A stretch of 14,608 bases of DNA from Microcaldota archaeon (GTDB lineage: Archaea; Micrarchaeota; Micrarchaeia; Anstonellales; Bilamarchaeaceae): contig JACCLJ010000101.1 of NCBI GenBank assembly GCA_013425425.1, positions 1-14,608 on the forward strand. The letters run 5' to 3'. The stretch's first letter is position 1. Each line of letters starts with the position of its first letter. The notes under the pieces are model-generated. The model saw nothing but the letters and a program-made list of their open reading frames with translations, was not told the DNA's origin and searched no databases. Both the position numbers and the translations under genes were made by a program. Of this stretch, positions 6,862-13,404 are shown piece after piece.

Positions 6862-7119
6862 TCAGTAATTCATGTTCCTCTTGTCAACGATGATGTAGTC
6901 GCCGACTGCGAGGACGCTTTCGTAGGATATCTGGACCGAGCCGTCTTCCTTCCTGAGCTTCTCTGCGATCTCGTTGTCGGGGTTCGGCTCGATGACGAGG
7001 CTTTCTATCTTGCCCGTTATCTCGTTGACGTTAAGGTCAATAAGTCTTCCGAAATCCTCTCCTTCGTTCGTAATTACCTTTCTTCCTGAAAGCTGTCGCG
7101 CCACTAGATACTTCACCAT
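6862..7119 (-). CDS. PRC-barrel domain protein
   Basis: An 85-residue single-domain beta-barrel protein of the archaeal PRC-barrel family: ARQLSGRKVITNEGEDFGRL at the N-terminus, LNVNEITGKIESLVIEP in the middle, and a closing strand VGDYIIVDKRN. Short archaeal PRC-barrel proteins include the CdpB proteins that bind SepF in cell division, but the family also has RNA-linked members, so the role here is open. ATG 7119 is preferred: the in-frame GTG at 7128 is part of the AGGTGAT ribosome binding site. First gene of an operon with rnhB and ferredoxin. Confidence 0.85.
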   Translation of the reverse strand: MVKYLVARQLSGRKVITNEGEDFGRLIDLNVNEITGKIESLVIEPNPDNEIAEKLRKEDGSVQISYESVLAVGDYIIVDKRNMNY

Positions 7120-7166
7120 ACATATCACCTGGTCGAATATCGAATGCTACCCATAGCAATTGAAAC

Positions 7167-7174
7167 TTTATAAA
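7167..7174 (-). promoter_or_regulatory. TATA box for the PRC-barrel / rnhB / ferredoxin operon
   Basis: A TTTATAAA box sits about 50 bases before ATG 7119, predicting a start near 7143 and a leader of about 25 bases containing AGGTGAT. It lies just past the purN stop codon (7182-7184). Confidence 0.6.
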
Positions 7175-7181
7175 TATATTC

Positions 7182-7808
7182 CTACGGTTTTCGCGGTATA
7201 TAAACGACTCTTTTTCCGCGCATTTCGTATTTTCCCTTTGCGAATGAATCCACGATTTTCGGATATGCCTTGTGCTCGTGCCTGATTATCAATTCAGCAA
7301 CTTCGTCTCCTGTTTTGCAGCTGCCCAGGTCCACCGCCTCCTGATAGATGACGGGTCCGCCGTCCACATCGTCTGTAACGAAATGGATTGTCAAGCCTGA
7401 AACCCTGCAGCCGTAGTCGAATGCCTCGTGCTGGGCATGCGTGCTTCCCTTGAATGCAGGCAGCAAGGAAGGATGGATGTTTATTATCCTGTATTTGTAT
7501 GCGTCCAGCAGCTCCCTTGAGACTATAATGCGCATGTAGCCCGCGAGGACTACGAGTTGAACCTCGTATTTGTCGAGCGCTTTTTTTATCTCGAGGTCGA
7601 ACTTTACGCGGTCCGGGATTTTTTTCCTGTCGATTATCTCCGCCGGGATGCGGTTCGCTTTCGCGATATCGATTGCCTTTGCCTGCGGATTGTCGGTGAT
7701 GAACACCTCGATATTCGCAGCGCACTCGCCGCGCTTTATCGCCTCGATTATCGCAAGGAAATTACTTCCGCGCCCGGATGCGAGGACGGCTATCGGCATC
7801 TTTTCCAT
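7182..7808 (-). CDS. purN: Phosphoribosylglycinamide formyltransferase
   Basis: Transfers a formyl group from 10-formyl-tetrahydrofolate to glycinamide ribonucleotide, the third step of purine synthesis. The 208-residue protein shows the family order: VLASGRGSNF near the N-terminus (8-17), AGYMRI (89-94), catalytic Asn110 and His112 in INIHPSLLPAFKG, and Asp149 in DDVDGGPVI. Length matches bacterial PurN. No other purine genes are nearby. ATG 7808 is used; an internal ATG three codons in is possible. The TATA-like stretch only about 23 bases upstream suggests a leaderless message. Confidence 0.95.
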   Translation of the reverse strand: MEKMPIAVLASGRGSNFLAIIEAIKRGECAANIEVFITDNPQAKAIDIAKANRIPAEIIDRKKIPDRVKFDLEIKKALDKYEVQLVVLAGYMRIIVSRELLDAYKYRIINIHPSLLPAFKGSTHAQHEAFDYGCRVSGLTIHFVTDDVDGGPVIYQEAVDLGSCKTGDEVAELIIRHEHKAYPKIVDSFAKGKYEMRGKRVVYIPRKP

Positions 7809-7824
7809 GATTGATATAGAAGAG

Positions 7825-7837
7825 AAAATATTAAAAA
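7825..7837 (-). promoter_or_regulatory. TATA-like stretch for purN
   Basis: An AT-only stretch (TTTTTAATATTTT on the minus strand) lies centred 23 bases before ATG 7808. It also supplies a T-run after the hairpin at 7848-7867, so part of it may act as a terminator. Confidence 0.4.
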
Positions 7838-7847
7838 CGGGCTCTGT

Positions 7848-7867
7848 CTGAACGTCGAAACGTTCAG
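7848..7867 (-). terminator. Strong hairpin between tRNA-Arg and purN
   Basis: On the minus strand CTGAACGT and ACGTTCAG pair perfectly (8 bp) around a TTCG loop. An outer GGGC/GCCC pairing can extend the stem, and TTTTT follows after the outer arm. It may end read-through from the tRNA, or be a small structured RNA of its own. Read on the plus strand, it is also followed by CCCCTTTTT. Confidence 0.5.
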
Positions 7868-7886
7868 AACGCCCCTTTTTGTAAAC

Positions 7887-7891
7887 AAAAA
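7887..7891 (-). terminator. T-tract after tRNA-Arg
   Basis: Five T residues directly follow the discriminator base of the tRNA on the minus strand, with more T after one G. This is the usual archaeal end signal. Confidence 0.5.
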
Positions 7892-7915
7892 CGGGCCCGG
7901 CGAGATTTGAACTCG

Positions 7916-7962
7916 CGACCTTCGCCTATAGGGGGCGGAGGGAATTGAACGAAAGTTCAATA
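7916..7962 (-). other. Third tRNA insertion, 47 bases, bounded by a 12-base duplication
   Basis: The 12-mer AGGCGAAGGTCG (tRNA positions 38-49) occurs at 7974-7963 and again at 7927-7916, with 35 bases between. Any of 13 registers of a 47-base removal gives the same mature tRNA. The inserted segment has a 7-bp hairpin ATTGAAC/GTTCAAT (7961-7955 with 7950-7944). No register gives a canonical bulge-helix-bulge junction. It may be a relaxed intron or an unspliced partial duplication that disables the gene. Confidence 0.6.
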
Positions 7963-7974
7963 CGACCTTCGCCT
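7963..7974 (-). repeat. First copy of the 12-base tRNA repeat
   Basis: Exact match to 7916-7927 on the same strand. The bases flanking each copy differ, so the duplication is exactly 12 bases long. Confidence 0.95.
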
Positions 7975-8018
7975 TTCTCCTTTCTGATGAAACTCTTTAG
8001 GCAACCCGAAAGAGTTTC
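7975..8018 (-). other. tRNA intron at canonical position 37/38, 44 bases
   Basis: Central helix CTCC (8024-8021) pairs with GGAG (7980-7977), with 3-base bulges TAG (8020-8018) and AAA (7976-7974). The outer helix is the anticodon stem (8028-8025 with 7973-7970). The intron body has a 10-bp hairpin, 8018-8009 with 7998-7989, around a 10-base loop; it is not stacked directly on the central helix, so the inner side is relaxed. Confidence 0.8.
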
Positions 8019-8040
8019 TAGGAGAGCGTCGCTCTGTCCA

Positions 8041-8088
8041 TTTCAGGAAGCGAAGCGTACTGAAACATGCGAAGCATGCTTCGCTTCG
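8041..8088 (-). other. tRNA intron in the D-loop (position 17/17a), 48 bases
   Basis: The junction forms a bulge-helix-bulge core: TCAG (8094-8091) pairs with CTGA (8046-8043), flanked by 3-base bulges CTC (8090-8088) and AAT (8042-8040), and the intron closes with a 10-bp stem, GAAGCGAAGC (8087-8078) with GCTTCGCTTC (8056-8047). Cutting after the second base of each bulge gives a standard D-loop, AGCTTGGACA. The exon-side outer helix is missing, so this is a relaxed motif. Competing hairpins exist inside the intron. Confidence 0.85.
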
Positions 8089-8130
8089 AGCTGAGCTACG
8101 AGCCCGTAGAAAAGGATTTTGCGTGTTAGG

Positions 8131-8136
8131 TTTAAA
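8131..8136. promoter_or_regulatory. Shared bidirectional TATA element (tRNA-Arg / secretion ATPase)
   Basis: The palindrome TTTAAA within an AT-rich stretch lies 26 bases from the tRNA 5' end (8105) and 25 bases from ATG 8161. It is the only TATA-like site in the 55-base gap, and the spacing is right for both directions. Confidence 0.6.
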
Positions 8137-8160
8137 AAAGATATCCGAGAAGTAGGGGGC

Positions 8161-10584
8161 ATGTGCAACCTGTATCTTGAAGGCACCAGAGCGGTCGTGG
8201 ACCTCGCAAAATGCCCGTACGAATTCGCTTCCCCCGAATTCATCAATTTCCACCTCAAGGATTTGTCGACTACGGAAAAGCCGATAAAAACGATAAGATA
8301 TGAGGAAGAGATAGTCGTAGAGCTTGACGAGGAAAAAACGGCGGTGCTTACCGAGTATGCGGCATTCATAAGGCAGCTTGAAACGATACTTCTGAAGGCG
8401 GATATTTACGGCATGGAGCAGGACCCCCAGTTCCACAACAGGAGAACGGTGCTGAAGAGGTTTTACGAATACGTCTTCCTGAATCCGCTGATAGCGGAGA
8501 AAGACCTGGCGGACTATGACGAACCCCAGCCCGAAAGGTCGATATACCTGAAGGGTTATGCAACGTTCAAGGGCTGGATCGCCGGGGTGCTCAAAAGGTT
8601 CACCGTAACGAAGCTTTATCATCTGGTAAAGGAAACCGGGGATCTGCGGGCGGCATTCCTTTCGCTCACCGGGCTGAAAAGCCTGTACTTCGTGCCTTCC
8701 CTGGTTCTCGGCATTCCTTCAAATGCAAAGCCACTGAAGGATCCCGAGGCGCACTACACCCTTCCGTTCGGCATAGAGGTGCAGGTTTACGAAGTGCCGG
8801 GAGCGGAGGCTTATCTTTACGTTCAGAAGAATCCGCCGATAGAGGTGCTGCCGGACAACCTGAGCAGATTGCTGAAAGCGACGATAAACGAGCAGTTCAA
8901 GGAGTCTTTCGAGGATTCGAAATGGGAAATACTGATGAATCTGAAGACGAGAGAGTACAGGCAGTATTTCATGGACAAGGCGGTGATAGACGCCATTCCG
9001 ATAACGCCACAGCAGGCAATGGCCATGGGGCGCGAGTGCGCGGCATGGGTCGTGGGGCTGGGTACGCACATAGAGAATCTTGCGCTTGACAAGGACAACG
9101 TGACCGATATCTACATTGACAGCGAAAATTCGCCTTTGTACATAGAGCATGCGAAATTCGGAATATGCCACACGCTTTTCAGGTACAACCGCGACCTGCT
9201 CGAAAGGGCGTTCAAGAACATCGTCAGGACGACGGGCGGCATAAGGAAATTCGACGATGCGAACCCCATCCTGGACGTCGTGCTGAAAAGGCTCACGATG
9301 AGATGCCACCTCCAGAGGCCTCCTGCGACCTTCGGCGAATTGCAGGGCGCCCTGCGTATAATGAAGGAGGAGCCGTTCACGTATTCGCAGTATCTCGATT
9401 ACTATTCCATGAGCCCGTTCTTCGCGGGATATGACGACGTGCTTGTTTCGCTCGGATGCAGCGAGGCCGTGCTTGGCCTGAAAGGCGTAGGAAAGACGGC
9501 GTTCACCGCAGCGAAGGTTGCAGCTATAGGAACGAGGAGAAGAATCATACCGATACAGGATATCGAGGAAATCCCGGTGAGGGCGTTCAGGAAGAGGGGT
9601 TTCCACATCGGCGCTGCGCGTGTTACCGCAGGCGAGATGGAGGAAACGCACACGACGGAGCTTGACCTTGTCGCAATGGCGAATGCGCTGTTGAGGATGG
9701 GAGATGCCGCCATCATAATCAACGAGGTGCGTTCGCGCACGGCAGTGCAGGGCATAATCAACCTGCTCAACACCCAGCCGGGTGTCTTCCTGCTCTACAA
9801 CCTGCACGCGGAATCGCTCCGCGACGTCCAGGACAGGCTCGAGCTTGTTTTCGGCATACCCGCTGCTTCGATGTATGCAACCGACAGGTATTCCTTCCTG
9901 AAGAAGATAAGGTTCGGAAGAAGGGGAAGGGTATATCGTGTCTTGGGCTTCGAATATGAAAGCGACATAGAGGAGAAGAAGTTCGTCGAGATTTTCAGGT
10001 TCAGGAGGGGCGCGACGATAGACCAGTGCAGCTGGGAATGCAAATTCCTCAGGAATCCCGAGGCGAGCATGGCCAACTTCGACAAGATCGACATAGAAAA
10101 GCTTGAGAAAGAGCTTGACATCGCATTCATACCGCCCGCGCTTGCAAGAAGGTGCGAGGAGACAGGCATATCCCCGGAGCAGTATATCCTTCAGGCATTC
10201 TTCAAGGGAAAGATGTACTACGAGATAGAGAAGATGAAAAGACTGCTTGGCGACAAGCTGCTTATCGAGCTTGATTTCGTGCTGAAGGTTAACACGGCCG
10301 CGAACAAGCTGCTCGCATCCATGGAGAAGGAGGAGGGCAAGGTCGATTTCAGCGATGCGTGGGAGAGGTGGCAGCCCATCTTCAAGGAGATAATGAAAGA
10401 GGAGATTGCAAAGAGAAAGATGGGCGCGGTCGAGATACCCGTGGAGGCCGAGTCTCCGAAGCCAAGGAGCGAAGAGGAGCCCGAAGAGGAAGCTCCGGAA
10501 GAGGAGGAAGAGGAAGCGCCTGCGCAGAAAGGGAAGCCCAAGGCTCTGCCGCCGAAGCCGGTATTAAAGAAAAAGAAGAAATGA
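8161..10584 (+). CDS. Type II/IV secretion-family (GspE/VirB11/TadA-like) ATPase
   Basis: An 807-residue member of the ATPases that drive archaeal pili, archaella or secretion. The core has Walker A GLKGVGKT (439-446), a Walker B region AAIIINEVRSRTA with Glu522-Val523-Arg524, and a His-box-like LLYNLHAES with His549. The usual Gly before Glu-Val-Arg is Asn521. About 250 N-terminal residues before the recognisable two-domain ATPase are not recognised. The last ~50 residues are very acidic (Glu/Pro) and end in a Lys run, probably disordered. No FlaJ/TadC-like membrane partner or pilin lies in the window. ATG 8161 is used: an in-frame TTG at 8119 would put the TATA element inside the coding region. 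Confidence 0.88.
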   Translation: MCNLYLEGTRAVVDLAKCPYEFASPEFINFHLKDLSTTEKPIKTIRYEEEIVVELDEEKTAVLTEYAAFIRQLETILLKADIYGMEQDPQFHNRRTVLKRFYEYVFLNPLIAEKDLADYDEPQPERSIYLKGYATFKGWIAGVLKRFTVTKLYHLVKETGDLRAAFLSLTGLKSLYFVPSLVLGIPSNAKPLKDPEAHYTLPFGIEVQVYEVPGAEAYLYVQKNPPIEVLPDNLSRLLKATINEQFKESFEDSKWEILMNLKTREYRQYFMDKAVIDAIPITPQQAMAMGRECAAWVVGLGTHIENLALDKDNVTDIYIDSENSPLYIEHAKFGICHTLFRYNRDLLERAFKNIVRTTGGIRKFDDANPILDVVLKRLTMRCHLQRPPATFGELQGALRIMKEEPFTYSQYLDYYSMSPFFAGYDDVLVSLGCSEAVLGLKGVGKTAFTAAKVAAIGTRRRIIPIQDIEEIPVRAFRKRGFHIGAARVTAGEMEETHTTELDLVAMANALLRMGDAAIIINEVRSRTAVQGIINLLNTQPGVFLLYNLHAESLRDVQDRLELVFGIPAASMYATDRYSFLKKIRFGRRGRVYRVLGFEYESDIEEKKFVEIFRFRRGATIDQCSWECKFLRNPEASMANFDKIDIEKLEKELDIAFIPPALARRCEETGISPEQYILQAFFKGKMYYEIEKMKRLLGDKLLIELDFVLKVNTAANKLLASMEKEEGKVDFSDAWERWQPIFKEIMKEEIAKRKMGAVEIPVEAESPKPRSEEEPEEEAPEEEEEEAPAQKGKPKALPPKPVLKKKKK

Positions 10585-10592
10585 CATGTGTG

Positions 10593-10600
10593 TTTAAATA
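10593..10600 (+). promoter_or_regulatory. TATA box for the small lipoprotein gene
   Basis: TTTAAATA lies 25-32 bases before ATG 10625, giving a leaderless or nearly leaderless message. Confidence 0.55.
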
Positions 10601-10624
10601 TTATTCAGTGTTAAATAATGAGTC

Positions 10625-10891
10625 ATGAAACTAAAGGGCGTGGCAGGAAAGGAAATAAAGAAACGCGAAAATCCGCAATGTTCTATTTTTGGAAAATATG
10701 TTGGAGCTGCGCTGCTTGGCGCCGCTTTGCTTGGATGCGCAGGAAAGAAAGCCGATGTTAAAAGCACTGCTGATGAACCGCTGAAGTACGGGTCGGTTGT
10801 AATCAGGGATGTCGAAGACGGCGGAGTTGCGGAGAAAAAGAAGGATAAGAAGAATGCAAATACGGATGTAACCGCCAAAGATGTCGAGTAG
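10625..10891 (+). CDS. Small secreted lipoprotein
   Basis: 88 residues, family not recognised. A 23-residue basic N-region precedes a hydrophobic stretch (YVGAALLGAALLG) ending in a lipobox-like LLGC with Cys38. The predicted mature part is about 50 residues, charged (Lys/Asp/Glu), with no other cysteine and no clear fold. The N-region is long for a signal peptide. The larger lipoprotein at 12214 has the same overall plan, so the two may be exported the same way. It follows the secretion ATPase by 40 bases but has its own TATA box. Confidence 0.7.
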   Translation: MKLKGVAGKEIKKRENPQCSIFGKYVGAALLGAALLGCAGKKADVKSTADEPLKYGSVVIRDVEDGGVAEKKKDKKNANTDVTAKDVE

Positions 10892-10926
10892 ACTAGAAGC
10901 GAAAAACAGAACTCACAAATCCATTG

Positions 10927-12084
10927 TCATTTCCCTTTCATCATTTCCTCTATTTTATCAAAGGCGCCATTCAACTGCTCGACGCTTGGCAGGAAAACCA
11001 TCCTGAAATAGATGTTGCCCACGGGGCCGAAGCCAGAGCCCGGAACGACAACGACTCCTTTTTTCAATAATGCGCGTGCGAATTCCCAGTCGCTCTTCCA
11101 TCTGTTGCTCTCTACTTTTACGAACGCATAGAAGGCTCCGCCAGGCTTGACGACGTGGAGGCCTTCGATTTCGCCAACGCGCCTCATCAGCACGTCGCGC
11201 CGCTTCCGCAGTTCCGCGTTGAAGGCTTTCACGTGGTCCATCGGGCCGCGCAATGCTGCGATGTATCCGCGCTGCATCTCCCAATTGACTGAAAGCCGCT
11301 GGTTGCACAGGCGCTGCATCGCATCCTTTATCTCCTCGCCCCAATTGCCGTGGAATGCGACGTAGCCGACGCGGGCGCCCGGGTAGATGAAGTTTTTGGA
11401 AAGGGAGTTGCCCGAGACGATTGGCACGTCCTTGTGTATTTTCCTCATGTTCACGTAATCGCTCTCGTCAAGAATGATATGCTCGTATGCGTCATCCGCT
11501 ATTATCGGAAGCTTGTACTCCCCGGCAACATCCACTATCTTTTCGAGCGTCTTTCTCGAATAGACCTTGCCTGTTGGGTTGTTGGGGTTGATAACGAGGA
11601 TTGCGCGGGTGTATGGAGAAATCTTCTTCCTCAGGTCGTCGATATTCGGCTCGTAGTTCTCATCACATCCGTAGAAGTCCAATGGCCCGTAGCTCAGCCG
11701 CTGCTTTGTCGAATATAGCGGATAAGCCGGAAGAGGAAGCAGTATGTTCCTGCCCGGGTCGACAAGCGCCTGGAAGAGGAAGTCTATGCCCTCGCTCAGG
11801 CCGGCAGTCACGAAAACGTCGCCCTCCCCGACACCTTCGCATTTCGCTATCTCCTTTCTCAGCTCCGGGTCGCCTTCTGAAGGCGCGTATGCGGAATAGT
11901 TCTGCCGTGCCGCCTCTATAACCGCGTCCGTGACGTGCTTCGGCGGCCTGAAGCCGAACGGGGCCGGGTCCCCGATGTTCAGGTAGGCCATCTTTATGCC
12001 CTGCTTCTCGAGCCTTTTGGCCTCCACGACGATGTCCCGTATCGGATAGGAGACCAGCTCGCTGCGCATTGACGGTTTGATCAT
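10927..12084 (-). CDS. Class I/II PLP-dependent aminotransferase
   Basis: A 385-residue fold-type I aminotransferase. Visible motifs are INPNNPTG (165-172), the PLP-contacting DDAY (197-200), Lys230 in SGNSLSKNF as the Schiff-base lysine, GARVGY (236-241), and Arg361 in YFRMVFLPS for the substrate carboxylate. It is closest in pattern to archaeal alanine/aspartate-type enzymes (AlaT/AspC subfamily); the amino donor cannot be fixed from sequence. ATG 12084 follows a GAGGGCG-like ribosome binding site. Convergent with the small lipoprotein and divergent from the large one, with 129 bases of promoter region between. Confidence 0.92.
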   Translation of the reverse strand: MIKPSMRSELVSYPIRDIVVEAKRLEKQGIKMAYLNIGDPAPFGFRPPKHVTDAVIEAARQNYSAYAPSEGDPELRKEIAKCEGVGEGDVFVTAGLSEGIDFLFQALVDPGRNILLPLPAYPLYSTKQRLSYGPLDFYGCDENYEPNIDDLRKKISPYTRAILVINPNNPTGKVYSRKTLEKIVDVAGEYKLPIIADDAYEHIILDESDYVNMRKIHKDVPIVSGNSLSKNFIYPGARVGYVAFHGNWGEEIKDAMQRLCNQRLSVNWEMQRGYIAALRGPMDHVKAFNAELRKRRDVLMRRVGEIEGLHVVKPGGAFYAFVKVESNRWKSDWEFARALLKKGVVVVPGSGFGPVGNIYFRMVFLPSVEQLNGAFDKIEEMMKGK

Positions 12085-12116
12085 AGAACGCCCTCGCCCC
12101 TATATTGACGTTAAGG

Positions 12117-12126
12117 AATAAATATT
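12117..12126 (-). promoter_or_regulatory. TATA box for the aminotransferase gene
   Basis: AATATTTATT on the minus strand, about 37 bases before ATG 12084, predicts a start near 12096. Confidence 0.5.
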
Positions 12127-12167
12127 ATTGGGTGAAGTGTTTGGGGGAATGTTTAAAAATGTTTTGG

Positions 12168-12175
12168 TATAAATA
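12168..12175 (+). promoter_or_regulatory. TATA box for the large lipoprotein gene
   Basis: TATAAATA lies 39-46 bases before ATG 12214, predicting a start near 12198 with a short leader holding GGTGAT (12203-12208). Unlike three other divergent pairs here, this pair has two separate TATA boxes. Confidence 0.6.
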
Positions 12176-12213
12176 CACTTCTAGACAACAACGTTAACAA
12201 CAGGTGATATGTG

Positions 12214-13404
12214 ATGGGTGAGGGGAAAAAGCTGGAACACGAGAGGAATATTGCAGAAAAGCATGAAAAGAAAGAGCCGAAGGCGAGAAGCGCTTTGGCA
12301 CCATACCTGCTTGCAGGAGGGGTTCTTATTGCAGGCGCTGCGCTGGGTAGGTGTGCCAGCAACGGGACAACGCCGAACGATGCTGCAACCGACAGCGAAA
12401 CCGACGCTCCGCAGAACAGCTGCACGAAGATAGAGAAGGCAAGGGCGAACGTCAAGGCGGCTTCGGGCTGGGGCTATGACATGGGCGAGTCGCAGAAACG
12501 CTGCAGCGAAACTTCTGGTTGCGCGATGGGAATGAACATCGGCGACGAGATTATGATTGCAAATTCCGGAGTCGACGAGAAGTGGGTTGTCGACAACATG
12601 ACCGTAAGCGATGAAGGGGATAAGGTCACCCTGAAGAATGTCGTTTCGGATGACGGAAGGAATTACGTGTTCGGGACGAAAACCATCGAAATCCAGGCGG
12701 GTGGAAGCCTTTATACGGACGGCATCGAAAACGCATTCATAGATGCGCAGCTTATAGGAGTCTGCCGCTATGGCACATGCGAAAACGGGGTTTCCGTAGA
12801 CGACTGGAACGCAACGGGCAAGGCGCTGCTTTCGCTGAGCGTACTCAACGAAGACGGAACAAGGGCAACAAAGAGGATACTTCTTACGGATCTTGAAAGC
12901 ACTACGGTTACGGTCGGAAGATACACCGTCGACTTGATGCTCATCAAGGCGACCGAGAGCCAGGCGTACGTTACATACAACGTAACCTCAGGCGGAAGCG
13001 CAAAGAGCGATCTTGGCAAGCCGGTGGATGAGGGCTATTCGGTCGAGGTGCTTCCGGACGTTTCGCTTGACAATGAAGTGAGCTCCGACAGCTCAATAGC
13101 AACATGCTCCCGGCTTACCGTCACATTCGAGATAACGGACAGGGCGGAAGAGGGCGGCGAGCCGTTCGAGGCGGAATTCAGCGAGTATGATACGCTCTAT
13201 CTTGACGGAAAGGAGTACAAGATAAGCTCGATACTTGCCGAGATGACCGGCCCGAACAGGGATGTCATACACCAGAACAAGTCGGCAGTCAAGCTTCTCG
13301 AGGGTGGCAGCGAAACCGTTCTCTACTTTGGAGAAACGATGGAGCTGGACACGAAGAGCGTACTGGTAAAGAGCATAAACGGCTACAGGCCGGTCCAGGA
13401 GTAA
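12214..13404 (+). CDS. Large beta-rich surface lipoprotein, S-layer-like
   Basis: 396 residues. A 30-residue charged N-region (Lys/Glu/His-rich) precedes a hydrophobic segment (YLLAGGVLIAGAAL) and a lipobox-like LGRC with Cys47, then a Thr/Asn/Asp-rich linker. The remaining ~330 residues are predicted beta strands with turns such as SDEGDKVTLKNV and TVGRYTVDLMLIKATE, reminiscent of repeated domains in archaeal S-layer proteins; this is a resemblance only. Six cysteines beyond the lipobox allow disulfides, fitting an extracellular site. ATG 12214 is chosen because GGTGAT ends five bases before it; GTG 12211 is in frame and ATG 12209 meets an immediate stop. Confidence 0.72.
   Translation: MGEGKKLEHERNIAEKHEKKEPKARSALAPYLLAGGVLIAGAALGRCASNGTTPNDAATDSETDAPQNSCTKIEKARANVKAASGWGYDMGESQKRCSETSGCAMGMNIGDEIMIANSGVDEKWVVDNMTVSDEGDKVTLKNVVSDDGRNYVFGTKTIEIQAGGSLYTDGIENAFIDAQLIGVCRYGTCENGVSVDDWNATGKALLSLSVLNEDGTRATKRILLTDLESTTVTVGRYTVDLMLIKATESQAYVTYNVTSGGSAKSDLGKPVDEGYSVEVLPDVSLDNEVSSDSSIATCSRLTVTFEITDRAEEGGEPFEAEFSEYDTLYLDGKEYKISSILAEMTGPNRDVIHQNKSAVKLLEGGSETVLYFGETMELDTKSVLVKSINGYRPVQE

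Larger units (their letters stand above)
7892..8105 (-). tRNA. tRNA-Arg(CCU) interrupted by two introns plus a third insertion
   Basis: Removing 8088-8041, 8018-7975 and a 47-base segment (7962-7916 or an equivalent register) leaves 75 bases that fold as a tRNA. The acceptor stem GGGCTCG (8105-8099) pairs with CGGGCCC (7899-7893), with discriminator G7892 and no encoded CCA. D-stem GCTC (8096-8093) pairs with GAGC (8034-8031). The anticodon loop reads CTCCTAA with anticodon CCU, and the T-arm is GCGAG-TTCAAAT-CTCGC. A20 is present in the D-loop, a usual arginine identity base. The anticodon stem has four pairs and one A27-A43 mismatch. Exons by canonical numbering: 1-17 (8105-8089), 17a-37 (8040-8019), 38 onward. 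The product of the nearby splicing endonuclease is the expected processing enzyme. Confidence 0.85.

Noticed and set aside
7916..7974. The 12-base repeat as attL/attR of an integrated element at a tRNA
   Set aside because: Only 35 bases lie between the copies and no integrase is present; a small duplication or intron explains it better.
7975..8018. A box C/D guide RNA inside the anticodon-loop intron
   Set aside because: At 44 bases it is too short, and no C box/D box pair with a spacer guide was seen.
7957..8622. A 221-codon minus-strand frame across the tRNA and the start of the ATPase
   Set aside because: It runs through the tRNA and opposite a real gene; no homology is recognisable.
8719..9807. 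A 362-codon minus-strand frame opposite the secretion ATPase
   Set aside because: No domain, biased composition, and it lies opposite the Walker motifs of a clear ATPase.
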